Of a DNA stretch of 64,000 nucleotides, positions 1-12,236 are shown piece by piece. The notes beneath the pieces were generated by a model, which was given only the letters and a program-made list of their open reading frames with translations, was not told where the DNA came from and ran no database searches. This stretch comes from an uncultured Bacteroidales bacterium (GTDB lineage Bacteria; Bacteroidota; Bacteroidia; Bacteroidales; UBA932): positions 186,001-250,000 of the forward strand of contig CAMVKH010000002.1 in NCBI GenBank assembly GCA_947168065.1. Reading direction: 5' to 3'. Each line of letters begins with the position of its first letter. Within the stretch, counting starts at the first letter, position 1. A program made the position numbers and the translations under genes.

Positions 1-701
1 GCGGCGATGTTGGCGGTCAACGTAGTACCGATGTTCTCACCCATGACCAGCGCGATGCCCTGGAAGATGGAAATGGCACCTGTGGTGCAGAGCACCATGG
101 TGATGGCCATCAGGGCGGCGGATGACTGGGCGATGAAGGTCAGGACCGTACCGATGAGCAGGAAAAGCAGGATGGTGCCGTAATTCGTCTTGAAACTGGC
201 GAAGAAGTCAACCACGGCCGCATTGTTGGCAAGGTCCATCTCCGTGCCTGTCTGTTTGAGCATTCCCAGGGCGAAAAGCAGGAAGGACAAGCCGAACAGG
301 AAATCGCCCAGGTAGCGGTGCTTGCCGATCTGGATCAGGATGATGCCTGTCAGGAAGGCCGGCCAGACGAGGTTGATGATGTTGAACGAGAAACCGGCCG
401 ACATGATCCAGGCCGAGAGGGTGGTGCCGATGTTGGCACCCATGATGACGGAGATAGCCTGGGCGAGGGTGAGAAGGGCGGCGTTGACGAAAGAAACCGT
501 CATGACCGTGGTCGCTGCCGAAGACTGGACGGCTACGGTGACCAGTGCACCGGTGGCAACTCCCGTGAAGCGGTTGGTGGTCATTGCGCCCAGCATGTGA
601 CGCAGTTGCGGTCCCGCCATTTTCTGGAGTGCCTCGCTCATCACCTTCATGCCGTACATCAGCAAAGCGATGGACCCCAGCAATTTCAATGCTATCAACA
701 T
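1..701 (-). CDS. Na/Pi cotransporter family protein (3' part cut by window edge)
   Basis: Integral inner-membrane protein of the NptA/PF02690 family, which couples sodium to phosphate uptake. The visible 233 residues begin MLIALKLLGSIALLMYG and contain the repeated family signature twice: a QSSAATT motif near residue 60 followed by MGANIGTT, and a second QSSAALM followed by MGENIGTT near the edge. These inverted QSS repeats form the substrate path in this family. Hydrophobic helices alternate throughout. The reading frame is open to base 1, so the C-terminus (often a PhoU-like cytoplasmic domain) is outside the window. The start at 701 follows a TATTTTTG promoter by about 20 bases. Family assignment is firm; phosphate specificity is inferred from the family. 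Confidence 0.9.
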   Translation of the reverse strand, partial: MLIALKLLGSIALLMYGMKVMSEALQKMAGPQLRHMLGAMTTNRFTGVATGALVTVAVQSSAATTVMTVSFVNAALLTLAQAISVIMGANIGTTLSAWIMSAGFSFNIINLVWPAFLTGIILIQIGKHRYLGDFLFGLSFLLFALGMLKQTGTEMDLANNAAVVDFFASFKTNYGTILLFLLIGTVLTFIAQSSAALMAITMVLCTTGAISIFQGIALVMGENIGTTLTANIA

Positions 702-721
702 AAATTCTGTCAAAATTTACA

Positions 722-729
722 CAAAAATA
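722..729 (-). promoter_or_regulatory. Bacteroidota -7 promoter element for the Na/Pi gene
   Basis: Reads TATTTTTG on the minus strand, matching the Bacteroidota primary-sigma consensus TAnnTTTG. It ends 21 bases before the ATG at 701, giving a short leader. Confidence 0.6.
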
Positions 730-749
730 CGGAGCATTCTTGAAAATGC

Positions 750-780
750 AAAAAAAAGGGCAGCCGAAGCTGTCCTTTTT
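750..780 (-). terminator. Intrinsic terminator of the ferredoxin gene
   Basis: On the minus strand a stem (AAAAAGGACAGC / GCTGCCCTTTTT, one G-U pair) closes a four-base TTCG loop and runs into eight T residues. It lies 20 bases after the ferredoxin stop and just before the next minus-strand promoter. Confidence 0.8.
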
Positions 781-799
781 ATCATAATGGTTGCAAGGG

Positions 800-967
800 T
801 TAAGCCTGCTCGATGGCACCCATAGGGCAGACGCCGGAGCAAGTACCGCAGTCGACGCATGCGTTCGGGTCAATCTTGTAGATGTCGCCGGCGGAGATGG
901 CTCCAACGGGGCATTCATCAATGCAGGTGCCGCAAGCAGCGCAATTTTCAGTGATTTTGTAAGCCAT
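800..967 (-). CDS. 2x[4Fe-4S] ferredoxin, 55 aa
   Basis: Small bacterial-type ferredoxin that carries low-potential electrons in the cytoplasm. Two CxxCxxCxxxCP motifs are complete: CAACGTCIDECP near residues 9-20 and CVDCGTCSGVCP near residues 37-48, enough ligands for two [4Fe-4S] clusters. At 55 residues it is the usual size of clostridial-type ferredoxins. The start MAYKITENC is at 967; the longer in-frame start at 1021 lies upstream of the promoter at 1007-1014 and is rejected. It is monocistronic, bounded by its own promoter and terminator. A natural partner is the 2-oxoacid oxidoreductase at the far end of the window, but no linkage is visible. Confidence 0.95.
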   Translation of the reverse strand: MAYKITENCAACGTCIDECPVGAISAGDIYKIDPNACVDCGTCSGVCPMGAIEQA

Positions 968-1006
968 TTTATAAAAGTTTAAGTGTTGTTGTTGCGAAAT
1001 CGTTGA

Positions 1007-1014
1007 CAAAGATA
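1007..1014 (-). promoter_or_regulatory. -7 promoter element for the ferredoxin gene
   Basis: TATCTTTG on the minus strand, 40 bases before the chosen ATG. It excludes the longer upstream start. Confidence 0.65.
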
Positions 1015-1037
1015 ATACCAAATCTTGTCTTTCCCAA

Positions 1038-3947
1038 TTAATAACCGAAAATTTCTTCGGTCGACACCTGCTGGATGGTTCCGTAGTCGAGCAGTGTCTT
1101 GAGGTCCATGTCGCTCTTGCGGCCCACGATGCCGTAGCGGTGGGGCTTGCCTTTCACATAGGTCTGCTGGAATTTCACCACGTCGTCGAGCGTCAGGGCG
1201 GGCACCTTCTCGTAGATTACCTTGTTGAGGTCGTAGTCAAGGCCGCGCTGCTGCGCGTTGAGGTAGGAGCTCAGCACGCGGCTCTTGGTGGTGCGCGCGG
1301 TGCGGATGTTGGAGATCAGCGACTCTTTGGCAATGTTGAAGGCATTCTCGGAAACGGGCATCTCGTTGATGATCTCGTCGAAGGCCGAGAGGGCGTCGAT
1401 CAGCTTGTCGTTCTGCGTGCCGATGGTGAAGGTGAAGACCGACGGATGGTCGAGGTCGCCCGGGATGGAATAGTTGGCACGGGCGCTGTAGGCCAGGCCG
1501 CGGGCCTCCCGCATCTCCTGGAAGACGATGCTGTTCATGCCGCCGCCGAAGTATTCGTTGTAGAGGGTGATGATCGGTGCGGTCTCGACGTCGAATTTCA
1601 GGCCGGTGTTGTAGACGCCGATGAGGTTGAGCTGGTTGGCGTTGTACTGGGCCAGGACCACCTGGTTGCTCTCGGTGGGTACGTAGGCGAAGGGATTGCC
1701 CTTGACCACGGGTTTGAGCTCAGCGGGCACCTGGTGGATGCGGTTGATGGTCTCCACCGCCTCAGTCTCTGTGAGAGGGCCGTAGTAGAGCACCTTGTGC
1801 TCGTTCTCGAACAGATGGTGGATTTTCTCGAGCAGGGCCTCGTCGGAGAGTTTCATCAGCTCGGCCGTGGGGATGATGTTGGTGGCCGGGTTCTTCGGAC
1901 CGTAGAGGGCGTAGCTCTGGATGCGTGCGGAATTGCTGCGCTGGTCCAGTTTGGCGTTGCGACGCTCGTAAACGGTGTTGCCCTTGAGCATCATCAGCGC
2001 TTCAGGGTTGGCCTGGGCGTGGGCGATGACCTTCTCGACGAGTTCCATGGCTTCCTCCATGTTCTCGGCCAGGCCGTTCAGCGAGACGTAGGTGCGCTCG
2101 CCGCTGCAGGCGACGCTCATGTTGACAGCCATGCGGTAGAAGGCCTTCTGCACTTCTTCCGGCGTCATGTCGTCGGTGCCGAGGAAGGTGAGGTAATCCG
2201 CTGCGAAAGGCATCACGTTGTCGGCGTAGCTGCCGGTCTCGAAGAGATACTGGAGCTCGAAGACGCCGTTGGTCACGTTCTGTTTGTAGAGCACGGGAAT
2301 GCCGCTCTTGGCAGTAGCGATCGACATGTCCTTCTGGTAGTCGACGAAGACGGGCTCGATGGGCTGGACGGCAGCCGCCGAAGCCTGGATGTCGCGCAGG
2401 AACTGGCTGGCGGCGTCACGGTTCATCATGATCGGGGTGATGGACGGTTTGGCGATCCGGGTGTCGTTCGGGTCGGGTTTCTCCAGCTTGTTGATCTGCA
2501 CGTAGTTGTCCTTGAGGTACTCGTTGGCGAAGGCCACGAGGTCATCCTTGGTGATCTTCTCGAGTTCGTCGATTTCGTGGACAAAATCTTTCCAGTCGAT
2601 GTCGTAGATGAAAGCGTTCACCTCGGCGCGGACCAGGGCGCGCGGCATGTCGCAGATGCGCATGAAGGTGAGCTTCTCGTTGTTGATGATGGAGGTGAGG
2701 AGTTCTTCGTCGAATTCGCCTTTCTTCACCTTTTCGATTTCAGCGAGGGCGATCTGCTTCACCTCTTCGAGGCTCTGTCCCTGCAGCGGCTCGGCTTCCA
2801 CGAGGAAGGCGCAGTAGTCGGCCAGGCTCTGCCGGTAGGCCATCATGCCGAGCGTCTTCTGCTGCTGGTTGACGTCGAGGTCGATCAGACCGGCGCGGCC
2901 ATTATAGAGGATGCTGCTGATCAGGTCGATATACCTTGCTTCAGGGCTGTTGGCACCCGGGAAGCGCCAGGCGAGGAGCAGGCTGGGGGATTCGAGGCCC
3001 AGCACGTCCTTGACGACCGGGGCGGTGATGGGATCTTCCGGTTCGAATTCCATCTTCTTGAGGTCCTTGTTGGGCTTCAGGGGACCGAAATACTTGTCGA
3101 CCACTTTGATGGCTTCGTCAGGGTTGAAGTCGCCCACGAGGCAGACGGCCATGTTGTTGGGCACATACCACTGGTCATGATACTTCTTCACGTTGGTGAT
3201 GGAAGGGTTCTTCAGGTGATCGCCCCAGCCGATGACCGGCGTGTGGTACGGGTGTTTCGGGAAGAGGGCGGCGAAGGCTGCTTCAGAAACTTTCTCCTGG
3301 TCCATCACGGCGTACATGTTGTACTCCTCGTAGATGGTCTCCAGTTCGGTGTGGAAGCCGCGGAGCACGCAGTTCTCGAAGCGGTCGGCCTGGATCTTGG
3401 CCCAGTTTTCCAGCTGATTGGACGGGATGTTCTCGGTGTAGCAAGTCACGTCGTTGCTGGTGTAGGCATTGGTGCCGCGTCCGCCGATGGCCGCCATGGC
3501 CTTGTCGTATTCATTGGGAATGAAGATCTTGGACGCTTCATACGAGATGGAGTCGATCTGGTGGTAGATGGCCTTGCGTTCCTCGGGGTCCGTGGTCTTG
3601 CGGTAGACCTCGAAGAGTTCCTCGATCTGGTTGAGCAGGGGCTCCTCGGCGGCGTAGTCCTGGGTGCCGAGCTGCTTCGTGCCTTTGAACATCAGGTGTT
3701 CGAAATAGTGGGCCAGGCCCGTGGTCTCCTGCGGGTCGTTCTTGCTGCCGACCTTCACGGCCACGTGGGCGTCGATGCGCGGTTCGTCTTTGTTGACGAT
3801 CATGTAGACCTTCAGGCCGTTGTCCAAAGTGTAGATGCGGGCGTTCGTAGGATCGCCCTTGACGGTCTCGTACTTGTACTTGCTGCAGCCGGTCGTGGCC
3901 AGCAGGGCGAGCACCGCCAAAACAATCAGAGAAAAGCGTTTCATCAT
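1038..3947 (-). CDS. M16 family zinc metalloprotease, lipoprotein (969 aa)
   Basis: Insulinase/pitrilysin-type peptidase exported to the periplasm and lipid-anchored. Residues 1-21 form a lipoprotein signal ending LLATTGC, with Cys21 as the lipid site. The inverted zinc motif HYFEH (His80, Glu83, His84) sits in the first M16 domain; later halves carry the non-catalytic M16-C domains, as in other 100-kDa two-lobed members. The family degrades short peptides inside a clam-shell chamber. The start MMKRFSLIV at 3947 (or the next codon at 3944) was chosen because the signal peptide begins there; the open frame upstream to 4352 crosses a divergent promoter. Single-gene unit; substrate unknown. Confidence 0.93.
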   Translation of the reverse strand: MMKRFSLIVLAVLALLATTGCSKYKYETVKGDPTNARIYTLDNGLKVYMIVNKDEPRIDAHVAVKVGSKNDPQETTGLAHYFEHLMFKGTKQLGTQDYAAEEPLLNQIEELFEVYRKTTDPEERKAIYHQIDSISYEASKIFIPNEYDKAMAAIGGRGTNAYTSNDVTCYTENIPSNQLENWAKIQADRFENCVLRGFHTELETIYEEYNMYAVMDQEKVSEAAFAALFPKHPYHTPVIGWGDHLKNPSITNVKKYHDQWYVPNNMAVCLVGDFNPDEAIKVVDKYFGPLKPNKDLKKMEFEPEDPITAPVVKDVLGLESPSLLLAWRFPGANSPEARYIDLISSILYNGRAGLIDLDVNQQQKTLGMMAYRQSLADYCAFLVEAEPLQGQSLEEVKQIALAEIEKVKKGEFDEELLTSIINNEKLTFMRICDMPRALVRAEVNAFIYDIDWKDFVHEIDELEKITKDDLVAFANEYLKDNYVQINKLEKPDPNDTRIAKPSITPIMMNRDAASQFLRDIQASAAAVQPIEPVFVDYQKDMSIATAKSGIPVLYKQNVTNGVFELQYLFETGSYADNVMPFAADYLTFLGTDDMTPEEVQKAFYRMAVNMSVACSGERTYVSLNGLAENMEEAMELVEKVIAHAQANPEALMMLKGNTVYERRNAKLDQRSNSARIQSYALYGPKNPATNIIPTAELMKLSDEALLEKIHHLFENEHKVLYYGPLTETEAVETINRIHQVPAELKPVVKGNPFAYVPTESNQVVLAQYNANQLNLIGVYNTGLKFDVETAPIITLYNEYFGGGMNSIVFQEMREARGLAYSARANYSIPGDLDHPSVFTFTIGTQNDKLIDALSAFDEIINEMPVSENAFNIAKESLISNIRTARTTKSRVLSSYLNAQQRGLDYDLNKVIYEKVPALTLDDVVKFQQTYVKGKPHRYGIVGRKSDMDLKTLLDYGTIQQVSTEEIFGY

Positions 3948-4009
3948 AGTATGATAGTTAAAAAGTATTGGCTTGATTCTTGATGAATACTTTATAAAAG
4001 TATTTTTAG

Positions 4010-4038
4010 CAAAAATAATCAAACAAATGGTATCTTTG
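4010..4038. promoter_or_regulatory. Divergent promoters between the M16 gene and the DUF1573-meaB-secA run
   Basis: Minus-strand TATTTTTG at 4010-4017 serves the protease gene. Plus-strand TATCTTTG at 4031-4038 serves the DUF1573 gene, whose GGAGGA ribosome site lies at 4048-4053. The two elements are 13 bases apart. Confidence 0.65.
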
Positions 4039-4056
4039 CAATTTAATGGAGGAAAA

Positions 4057-5172
4057 ATGAAAAAAGCGATCCTGTTCCTGTCCGCCATCCTGTTGTCCCT
4101 GACGGCATTGCATGCGCAGGAGAACTTATACAAGGAGTCGGACGTCATCCGTTTCGACAAGAAGGTCCATGACTTCGGCGACGTGCTGATGGCAGAGGGC
4201 CCTGTCACGTGTCTTTTCACCTTCACCAATACCGCCCGGCAGCCGATTGTCATCCACAACGTCATCTCGTCTTGCGGCTGCACGACGCCCGAGTGGACGC
4301 GCGAACCGGTTCGTCCGGGCGCCACGGGTACCATCCAGGCCACCTTCAGCAACGACCAGGGCCCGTATCCTTTCGAAAAGACCCTGACCGTGTATGTGGG
4401 CGTGGGCGCGTCGAGCCTCGACCGTCCGGTGGTCCTGCGCCTGCGGGGCGTCGCTCATGAAAAGAAGAAAGACCTCGACGAACTGTTCACCACGCAGATA
4501 GGCCCCCTGGGCCTCCGCAAGACCGAAACATCCATCGGTTATCTCGACCAGGGCGTGGTCAAGTCTGACCAGATGCAGGTGGCCAACCTCTCGCGCAGCG
4601 AGCTCAAGGTCGAGACAGGCCAGGTGTCGCCGGGCCTGCGCATCGACGTGTCGCCCAACCCGATTCCGGCCCGCAGCATGGCCCGCCTCACCTATACGGT
4701 GAATCCCGCCGAGATGGGGGAGACCGCCTGGGGACGCCGGCATTTCGTGGCGACCTTCCGTCTCAATGGCAGGGAGTATCCTGACAAATTGTCAATCTCC
4801 GGCGTCATCAAGGATAATTTTGAAAAACTCAGCAAGGCGGACATCGAACAGGCCGGCGTGCCGGTCATCGACCGCAGCTACTTCGAATTCGGCGAGGTCC
4901 GCAAGGGCCAGGCCGTGAACGCCACCTACAGCATCCGCAACAAGGGCAAGCGCCCGCTCGTGATCCACCACATCGACGGGCAGGGCGACGCCGCCACCGT
5001 GCTGACCCAGCTCCCGCTGACCATCAAGCCGGGCGGCAAGGCCGATGTCAAGGTCCGGCTCGACACCGCTGCGCTCGAATACGGCGGCGAGGTCATCGAA
5101 GTGCTGTCCGTCATCACCAATGCGCCGTCCAAACCCATCCTGAACCTCTTTATTACCGGAAACGTCCAATAA
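4057..5172 (+). CDS. Secreted DUF1573 protein (371 aa)
   Basis: Exported protein with a signal peptide ending LHAQ near residue 18, followed by immunoglobulin-like DUF1573 modules. The hallmark SSCGCTTPEW occurs in the first module (about residues 70-80) within a VIHNVISSCGC context; a second related module (FEFGEVRKGQ ... PLVIHHIDG) starts near residue 268 without the cysteine pair. Such domains are very common in Bacteroidota and lack a defined biochemical role. The start at 4057 is fixed by GGAGGA seven bases upstream and the signal peptide. It opens a plus-strand run: meaB begins three bases after its stop and secA follows. No functional link to those genes is implied by the sequence. Confidence 0.9.
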   Translation: MKKAILFLSAILLSLTALHAQENLYKESDVIRFDKKVHDFGDVLMAEGPVTCLFTFTNTARQPIVIHNVISSCGCTTPEWTREPVRPGATGTIQATFSNDQGPYPFEKTLTVYVGVGASSLDRPVVLRLRGVAHEKKKDLDELFTTQIGPLGLRKTETSIGYLDQGVVKSDQMQVANLSRSELKVETGQVSPGLRIDVSPNPIPARSMARLTYTVNPAEMGETAWGRRHFVATFRLNGREYPDKLSISGVIKDNFEKLSKADIEQAGVPVIDRSYFEFGEVRKGQAVNATYSIRNKGKRPLVIHHIDGQGDAATVLTQLPLTIKPGGKADVKVRLDTAALEYGGEVIEVLSVITNAPSKPILNLFITGNVQ

Positions 5173-5175
5173 GAT

Positions 5176-6303
5176 ATGGCCATCGACAAATCACACCAGG
5201 GAGACTTCTTCGACGACTACAAGAACGAAGATTCGAGCCTGATCATCAACCACGGGGTGAAGCAACCGCCCATCGTCAATCCCTATCTCAAGAAAGTCTT
5301 CAAGAAACGGCCCGCCATCAAGACGGCCGACGAATATATGGAAGGTATCGAGCGCGGCGACACGACCGTGCTCAGCCAGGCCATCACCCTGGTGGAGAGC
5401 TCGCTGCCCGAGCATCGCGACGTGGCGCAGCAGATCATCCAGCGCTGCCAGGCCCTCTCCAACGAGAAACAGACCATGCGCATCGGCATCACCGGCGTCC
5501 CGGGTGCCGGCAAGAGCACGTTCATCGAGGCCTTCGGCTCTTACCTGACCTCCGAAGGGCACAAGCTCGCCGTGCTGGCCATTGACCCGAGTTCCGAGAA
5601 GAGCAAGGGCAGCATCCTGGGCGACAAGACGCGCATGGAAACGCTCTGCAACGACCCGAACGCCTTCATCCGCCCCAGCCCGAGCGCCGGTTCGCTGGGC
5701 GGCGTGGCCCGCAAGACCCGCGAGACCATCCTCCTCTGCGAGGCGGCGGGCTTCGACGTGGTGTTCATCGAGACGGTGGGCGTAGGCCAGAGCGAAACCG
5801 CGGTCCACTCCATGAGCGACTTCTTCCTCCTGCTTATGTTGTCCGGTGCAGGTGACGACCTGCAGGGCATCAAGCGTGGCATCATGGAAATGTCCGACCT
5901 GATCGCCATCACCAAGGCCGACGGCACCAACGTGGAGAAAGCCCAGATGGCCCGGGCCCTCTACGCCAATGCGCTGCATCTCTTCCCGCCCACGGAGTCG
6001 GGCTGGACACCCACGGCGGTCACTTCTTCCGCGGTGACCAAGGAAGGCCTTCCGGAGATCCTGAAGAAAATTGAAGAATATTTCGCGCTGGTGAAGGAGA
6101 ACGGCTTCTACCGGAAGAAACGGCGCGAACAGGCCCGCTACTGGATGTATGAAAGCATCAACGAGAGTCTGAAGAACATGTTCTACGAGGATGAGCGCAT
6201 CGAGCGCCTGATGCCCGAATACGAAGAAGCCGTGCTCCGGGGCGACCTGGAGTCTTTCTCCGCAGCGACGGAACTCATTGAAAAATACCAGAAAAAACTG
6301 TAG
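5176..6303 (+). CDS. meaB: Methylmalonyl-CoA mutase-associated GTPase MeaB
   Basis: G3E-family P-loop GTPase that gates adenosylcobalamin delivery to, and protects, methylmalonyl-CoA mutase in the propionate/succinate pathway. The P-loop GVPGAGKS lies at about residues 107-114, followed by the VLAIDPSS element, an ETVGVGQSE switch, and an ITKAD nucleotide-specificity motif. At 375 residues it is slightly longer than ArgK/MeaB of E. coli, because of an N-terminal extension of some 45 residues rich in charged residues. Starts three bases after the DUF1573 gene and nine bases before secA, so likely co-transcribed. The mutase genes are not in this window. Confidence 0.93.
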   Translation: MAIDKSHQGDFFDDYKNEDSSLIINHGVKQPPIVNPYLKKVFKKRPAIKTADEYMEGIERGDTTVLSQAITLVESSLPEHRDVAQQIIQRCQALSNEKQTMRIGITGVPGAGKSTFIEAFGSYLTSEGHKLAVLAIDPSSEKSKGSILGDKTRMETLCNDPNAFIRPSPSAGSLGGVARKTRETILLCEAAGFDVVFIETVGVGQSETAVHSMSDFFLLLMLSGAGDDLQGIKRGIMEMSDLIAITKADGTNVEKAQMARALYANALHLFPPTESGWTPTAVTSSAVTKEGLPEILKKIEEYFALVKENGFYRKKRREQARYWMYESINESLKNMFYEDERIERLMPEYEEAVLRGDLESFSAATELIEKYQKKL

Positions 6304-6311
6304 ACTACGAT

Positions 6312-9602
<3,291 letters not shown>

Positions 9603-9644
9603 CTTTTGCAAGATTGGGCACGCTGGCATTTCGTCACGCTTGCG

Positions 9645-9678
9645 AAAAAATGACACTTTGTTAGTGTCATTTTTTTTG
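9645..9678 (+). terminator. Intrinsic terminator after secA
   Basis: A-run, then TGACACT (9651-9657), loop TTGTT, AGTGTCA (9663-9669) and nine T residues. The stem is further extended by A-T pairs. It isolates secA from the accessory island that begins two bases later. Confidence 0.85.
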
Positions 9679-9680
9679 CT

Positions 9681-9688
9681 TATATTTG
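9681..9688 (+). promoter_or_regulatory. -7 promoter element for the CHASE2/caspase cassette
   Basis: TATATTTG directly after the secA terminator. The expected start of transcription, about seven bases downstream, falls on or beside the ATG at 9695. Unless that message is leaderless, the ATG at 9716 is the translated start. Confidence 0.6.
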
Positions 9689-9715
9689 TAGAAAATGAGC
9701 AAGTTAGCAAAGAAA

Positions 9716-10891
9716 ATGCATTTGAAATGGAAAAGGGGACTATCCTCTTTTCTGTTGGCTCTATTCCTTTGTCTGTTTTGCTACCTTTCAGAAAGCATCC
9801 CTTTTTCTGTGGGGGAACCGATCTGGCAATTCTTCGTCATTGAGCGACTGATTCAGGAAAATGTGGGCAAAAAGGATCAACTTGATGAAGGATTCTTCAT
9901 CAATGTGGGGTATGACAAAGTCATCGCTGACATCAGCCTCTACAATGGTCTGTTTACAGGCAGTGTCGCGATTACGGACCGCCAGGCTTTGGATGATCTG
10001 TTGCGTAGGCTGCAGGAAGATGATACATACAAGTATATTTTTCTCGATGTCCGTTTAGAGAAGGGTATCAATACACCACAGGATTCGCAATTGTTCCATC
10101 GTATTTCCCAGATGCGGGACATTGTCATCGCCGACCATCACGAAATAGAACTGGCTTCTCCCGTCCTGCAGGAGAAGGCGGCCCTGTCGGATTACAAGAT
10201 GGCGACATATTCCACGGGTTTCTCCCGCTATCAGTTTCTTCAGGGTGACAGGGAAACCGCTCCGCTACGGATCTACCGCGATATCACGGGTAACAGTATT
10301 CGAAAAGTTGGCTTCCTGCCATTCTACGCCTCTGAAGGGAAACCCTGCCAGAACACGCTTTTCATCCGGATTCCCGTTGACTTTTCGAACCGCCGCCCGA
10401 ATCGCGAAAAGATGCTCTATTATGATTATGGAGCCCAGATTGTTGAAGATTTTCCGCTGAAGACACTTACCAACGGCAAATATGTCATCATCGGCGACTA
10501 TGTAGAAGATAAATCAGGCACGTATCTCGGCGAACAACCCAATCCATACATCGCCTATCTGGCCACCCTGAGCTTGTTGCGGGGATATCACATCTATCGT
10601 AGTCTGTTCATCATCTTTGTTTTCGTGCTGTTCTGGTGGTTGAGCTGGTTCGCTATCCAGGGAAAGCAACCTTCCATAACCTTATGGCTGATGTCCCTTA
10701 AAGGGAAGCGGATCAAGAATGTTTATGTTCGATGGTTCCTTTCCTTCTTCTCATACGGTTTCTACCTCTCCATTGCATGCCTGGTTTTCTTCCTGATATG
10801 GAAAACCACGTTCAGCATATTTTTCTCCTCACTCATTCTGACGCTCGTGACCAACGCGGGCTCCATACGCGCGACAAACGATGAAGAATAA
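9716..10891 (+). CDS. CHASE2-like membrane sensor protein (391 aa)
   Basis: Predicted inner-membrane protein with one N-terminal transmembrane helix (about residues 8-24), a roughly 270-residue extracytoplasmic region, and three helices at the C-terminus (about 295-314, 341-362, 364-380). The outer region resembles CHASE2 sensor modules: a FFINVGYDK start, VAITDRQALDDLL, YIFLDVRL, and a late GKYVIIGDYVEDK followed by PNPYIAYLATLSLL. There is no kinase, cyclase or CHAT domain attached, so any output must lie elsewhere. An in-frame ATG at 9695 would add seven residues. It overlaps the caspase gene by 11 bases. Domain identity is by recognition, not by search. Confidence 0.65.
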   Translation: MHLKWKRGLSSFLLALFLCLFCYLSESIPFSVGEPIWQFFVIERLIQENVGKKDQLDEGFFINVGYDKVIADISLYNGLFTGSVAITDRQALDDLLRRLQEDDTYKYIFLDVRLEKGINTPQDSQLFHRISQMRDIVIADHHEIELASPVLQEKAALSDYKMATYSTGFSRYQFLQGDRETAPLRIYRDITGNSIRKVGFLPFYASEGKPCQNTLFIRIPVDFSNRRPNREKMLYYDYGAQIVEDFPLKTLTNGKYVIIGDYVEDKSGTYLGEQPNPYIAYLATLSLLRGYHIYRSLFIIFVFVLFWWLSWFAIQGKQPSITLWLMSLKGKRIKNVYVRWFLSFFSYGFYLSIACLVFFLIWKTTFSIFFSSLILTLVTNAGSIRATNDEE

Positions 10892-12230
10892 GTATAGCAT
10901 CCTCTGTTTCATTCTGATCGGCCTTCTCTGGTCCATCGCAACCGATTCTTTTGCCGACGGAGATGAAGTCGTGGTAATCAAGAAAATGACGACTCCGTCT
11001 ATCGTGATCGGCCATTCCGTTAAAACGGTAGGGAGCAAATTCAAGATGAACGAAGTCATCGAATGGGAAAGCGACGATCAGGCGATGTACGTACAGATTG
11101 AGAGCTCAAAGGAATATCTGGTCCTGACCAAGGAGGCGTTTGAAAGCAAATCCGCCAGAACGCTGGATAATTATATCCTGACCTGCAAGGCATCGACGCG
11201 TTCGGTTGCCAACAATAATAAAAAAGAAGGCAGGAACAAGGAATTGTATGGCGGGCAGAAGCGTATAGCCCTTGTCATAGGCAATTCCAACTATCAGTAT
11301 GCGGATCCGATCAAGAATCCCATTTATGACGCCCTGGCCGTTACTTCCCAGTTGGTTGAATGCGGGTTTGACACATATCCTTATTTTGATTGCATCGCCA
11401 ATGAGATGAACGGCGCAATTGCCCGCTTCATCGAAGATGCGAAAACCTACGATGTTGCCTTGTTATACTACGCGGGACACGGGTTGGTTCGGGGTAAGAA
11501 CAGTTATTATGTTCCGGTTAATGTAAATTTAGGCGATCCCTCGGAATTGTCCAGATGCATTGATGGTGCTGAACTGTTGGGGCAATTGCAGTCCAACGAG
11601 CGAATGACACTTGTCGTATTGGATGCCTGCAGGACCATGTTCGGTAATCAAGAGATAAAAAAGGAAGAGGAGTTGAAGGTTCAGATGGAAGCGCCGCACA
11701 ATATGGCCGTCGTATTCTCGACGATGGACGGTGCCTTTGCACTGGACGGAGATCATGATATGAGTCCTTTTGCCGAAGGCTTTGTCGCATTTATGGAGAA
11801 GCCGGGGATCTCATTCGCCGACTGCTCAACAGACATTAACACATATCTTTTCAAGACGGCCGGTCGTCTCCAGACCGCAACGCAAAGCACCTCGTTGGCT
11901 ATGAAGTTTTATTTCCAGCCCAATGAAGCAAATGGTCAGCGTATCGCGGAGCCTTCTGGCAAGAAAAAGATAAATACTTCCTATGTCCGCCCTGAAAGGC
12001 AGTATGAGATGGGAATGTATTTTTACGAGGAAAAAGATTACGCGAAGGCCTTTGAATATTTGAAGCCGTTGGCCGAGAGTGGTTATCAAGGTGCATATTT
12101 CCCCGTTGCCGACATGTACCACCGTGGGTTGGGCGTCAAGAAAGACAGGAATGAAGCGGAGAAATGGTACAAGAAAGCAGCCGAAGCCGGCGATGCAAAG
12201 GCTAAACGTATTTTATACGACAAATTTTAA
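10881..12230 (+). CDS. Secreted caspase-family (C14) protease with Sel1 repeats (449 aa)
   Basis: Carries a signal peptide (about residues 1-25, ending SFADG), an N-terminal beta-rich region of about 100 residues, a caspase/metacaspase domain, and C-terminal Sel1-type helical repeats. The caspase core begins IALVIGNSNYQ; the catalytic dyad is visible as His200 in YYAGHG and Cys250 in LDACR, spaced as in C14 peptidases. Repeats include YEMGMYFYEEKDYAKAFEYL and YHRGLGVKKDRNEAEKWYKK with an EAGDAKAK end. It overlaps the CHASE2-like gene by 11 bases and precedes two paralogous secreted genes, so all four appear to be one transcript. The export signal suggests periplasmic action; the substrate is unknown. 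Confidence 0.88.
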   Translation: MKNKYSILCFILIGLLWSIATDSFADGDEVVVIKKMTTPSIVIGHSVKTVGSKFKMNEVIEWESDDQAMYVQIESSKEYLVLTKEAFESKSARTLDNYILTCKASTRSVANNNKKEGRNKELYGGQKRIALVIGNSNYQYADPIKNPIYDALAVTSQLVECGFDTYPYFDCIANEMNGAIARFIEDAKTYDVALLYYAGHGLVRGKNSYYVPVNVNLGDPSELSRCIDGAELLGQLQSNERMTLVVLDACRTMFGNQEIKKEEELKVQMEAPHNMAVVFSTMDGAFALDGDHDMSPFAEGFVAFMEKPGISFADCSTDINTYLFKTAGRLQTATQSTSLAMKFYFQPNEANGQRIAEPSGKKKINTSYVRPERQYEMGMYFYEEKDYAKAFEYLKPLAESGYQGAYFPVADMYHRGLGVKKDRNEAEKWYKKAAEAGDAKAKRILYDKF

Positions 12231-12236
12231 CAAATT

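Noticed and set aside
1140..3983. 947-codon open frame antisense to the M16 protease
   Set aside because: GC-rich third positions of the real gene leave the opposite strand open; the translation is low-complexity and shows no motif, while the minus-strand product is a clear M16 protease.
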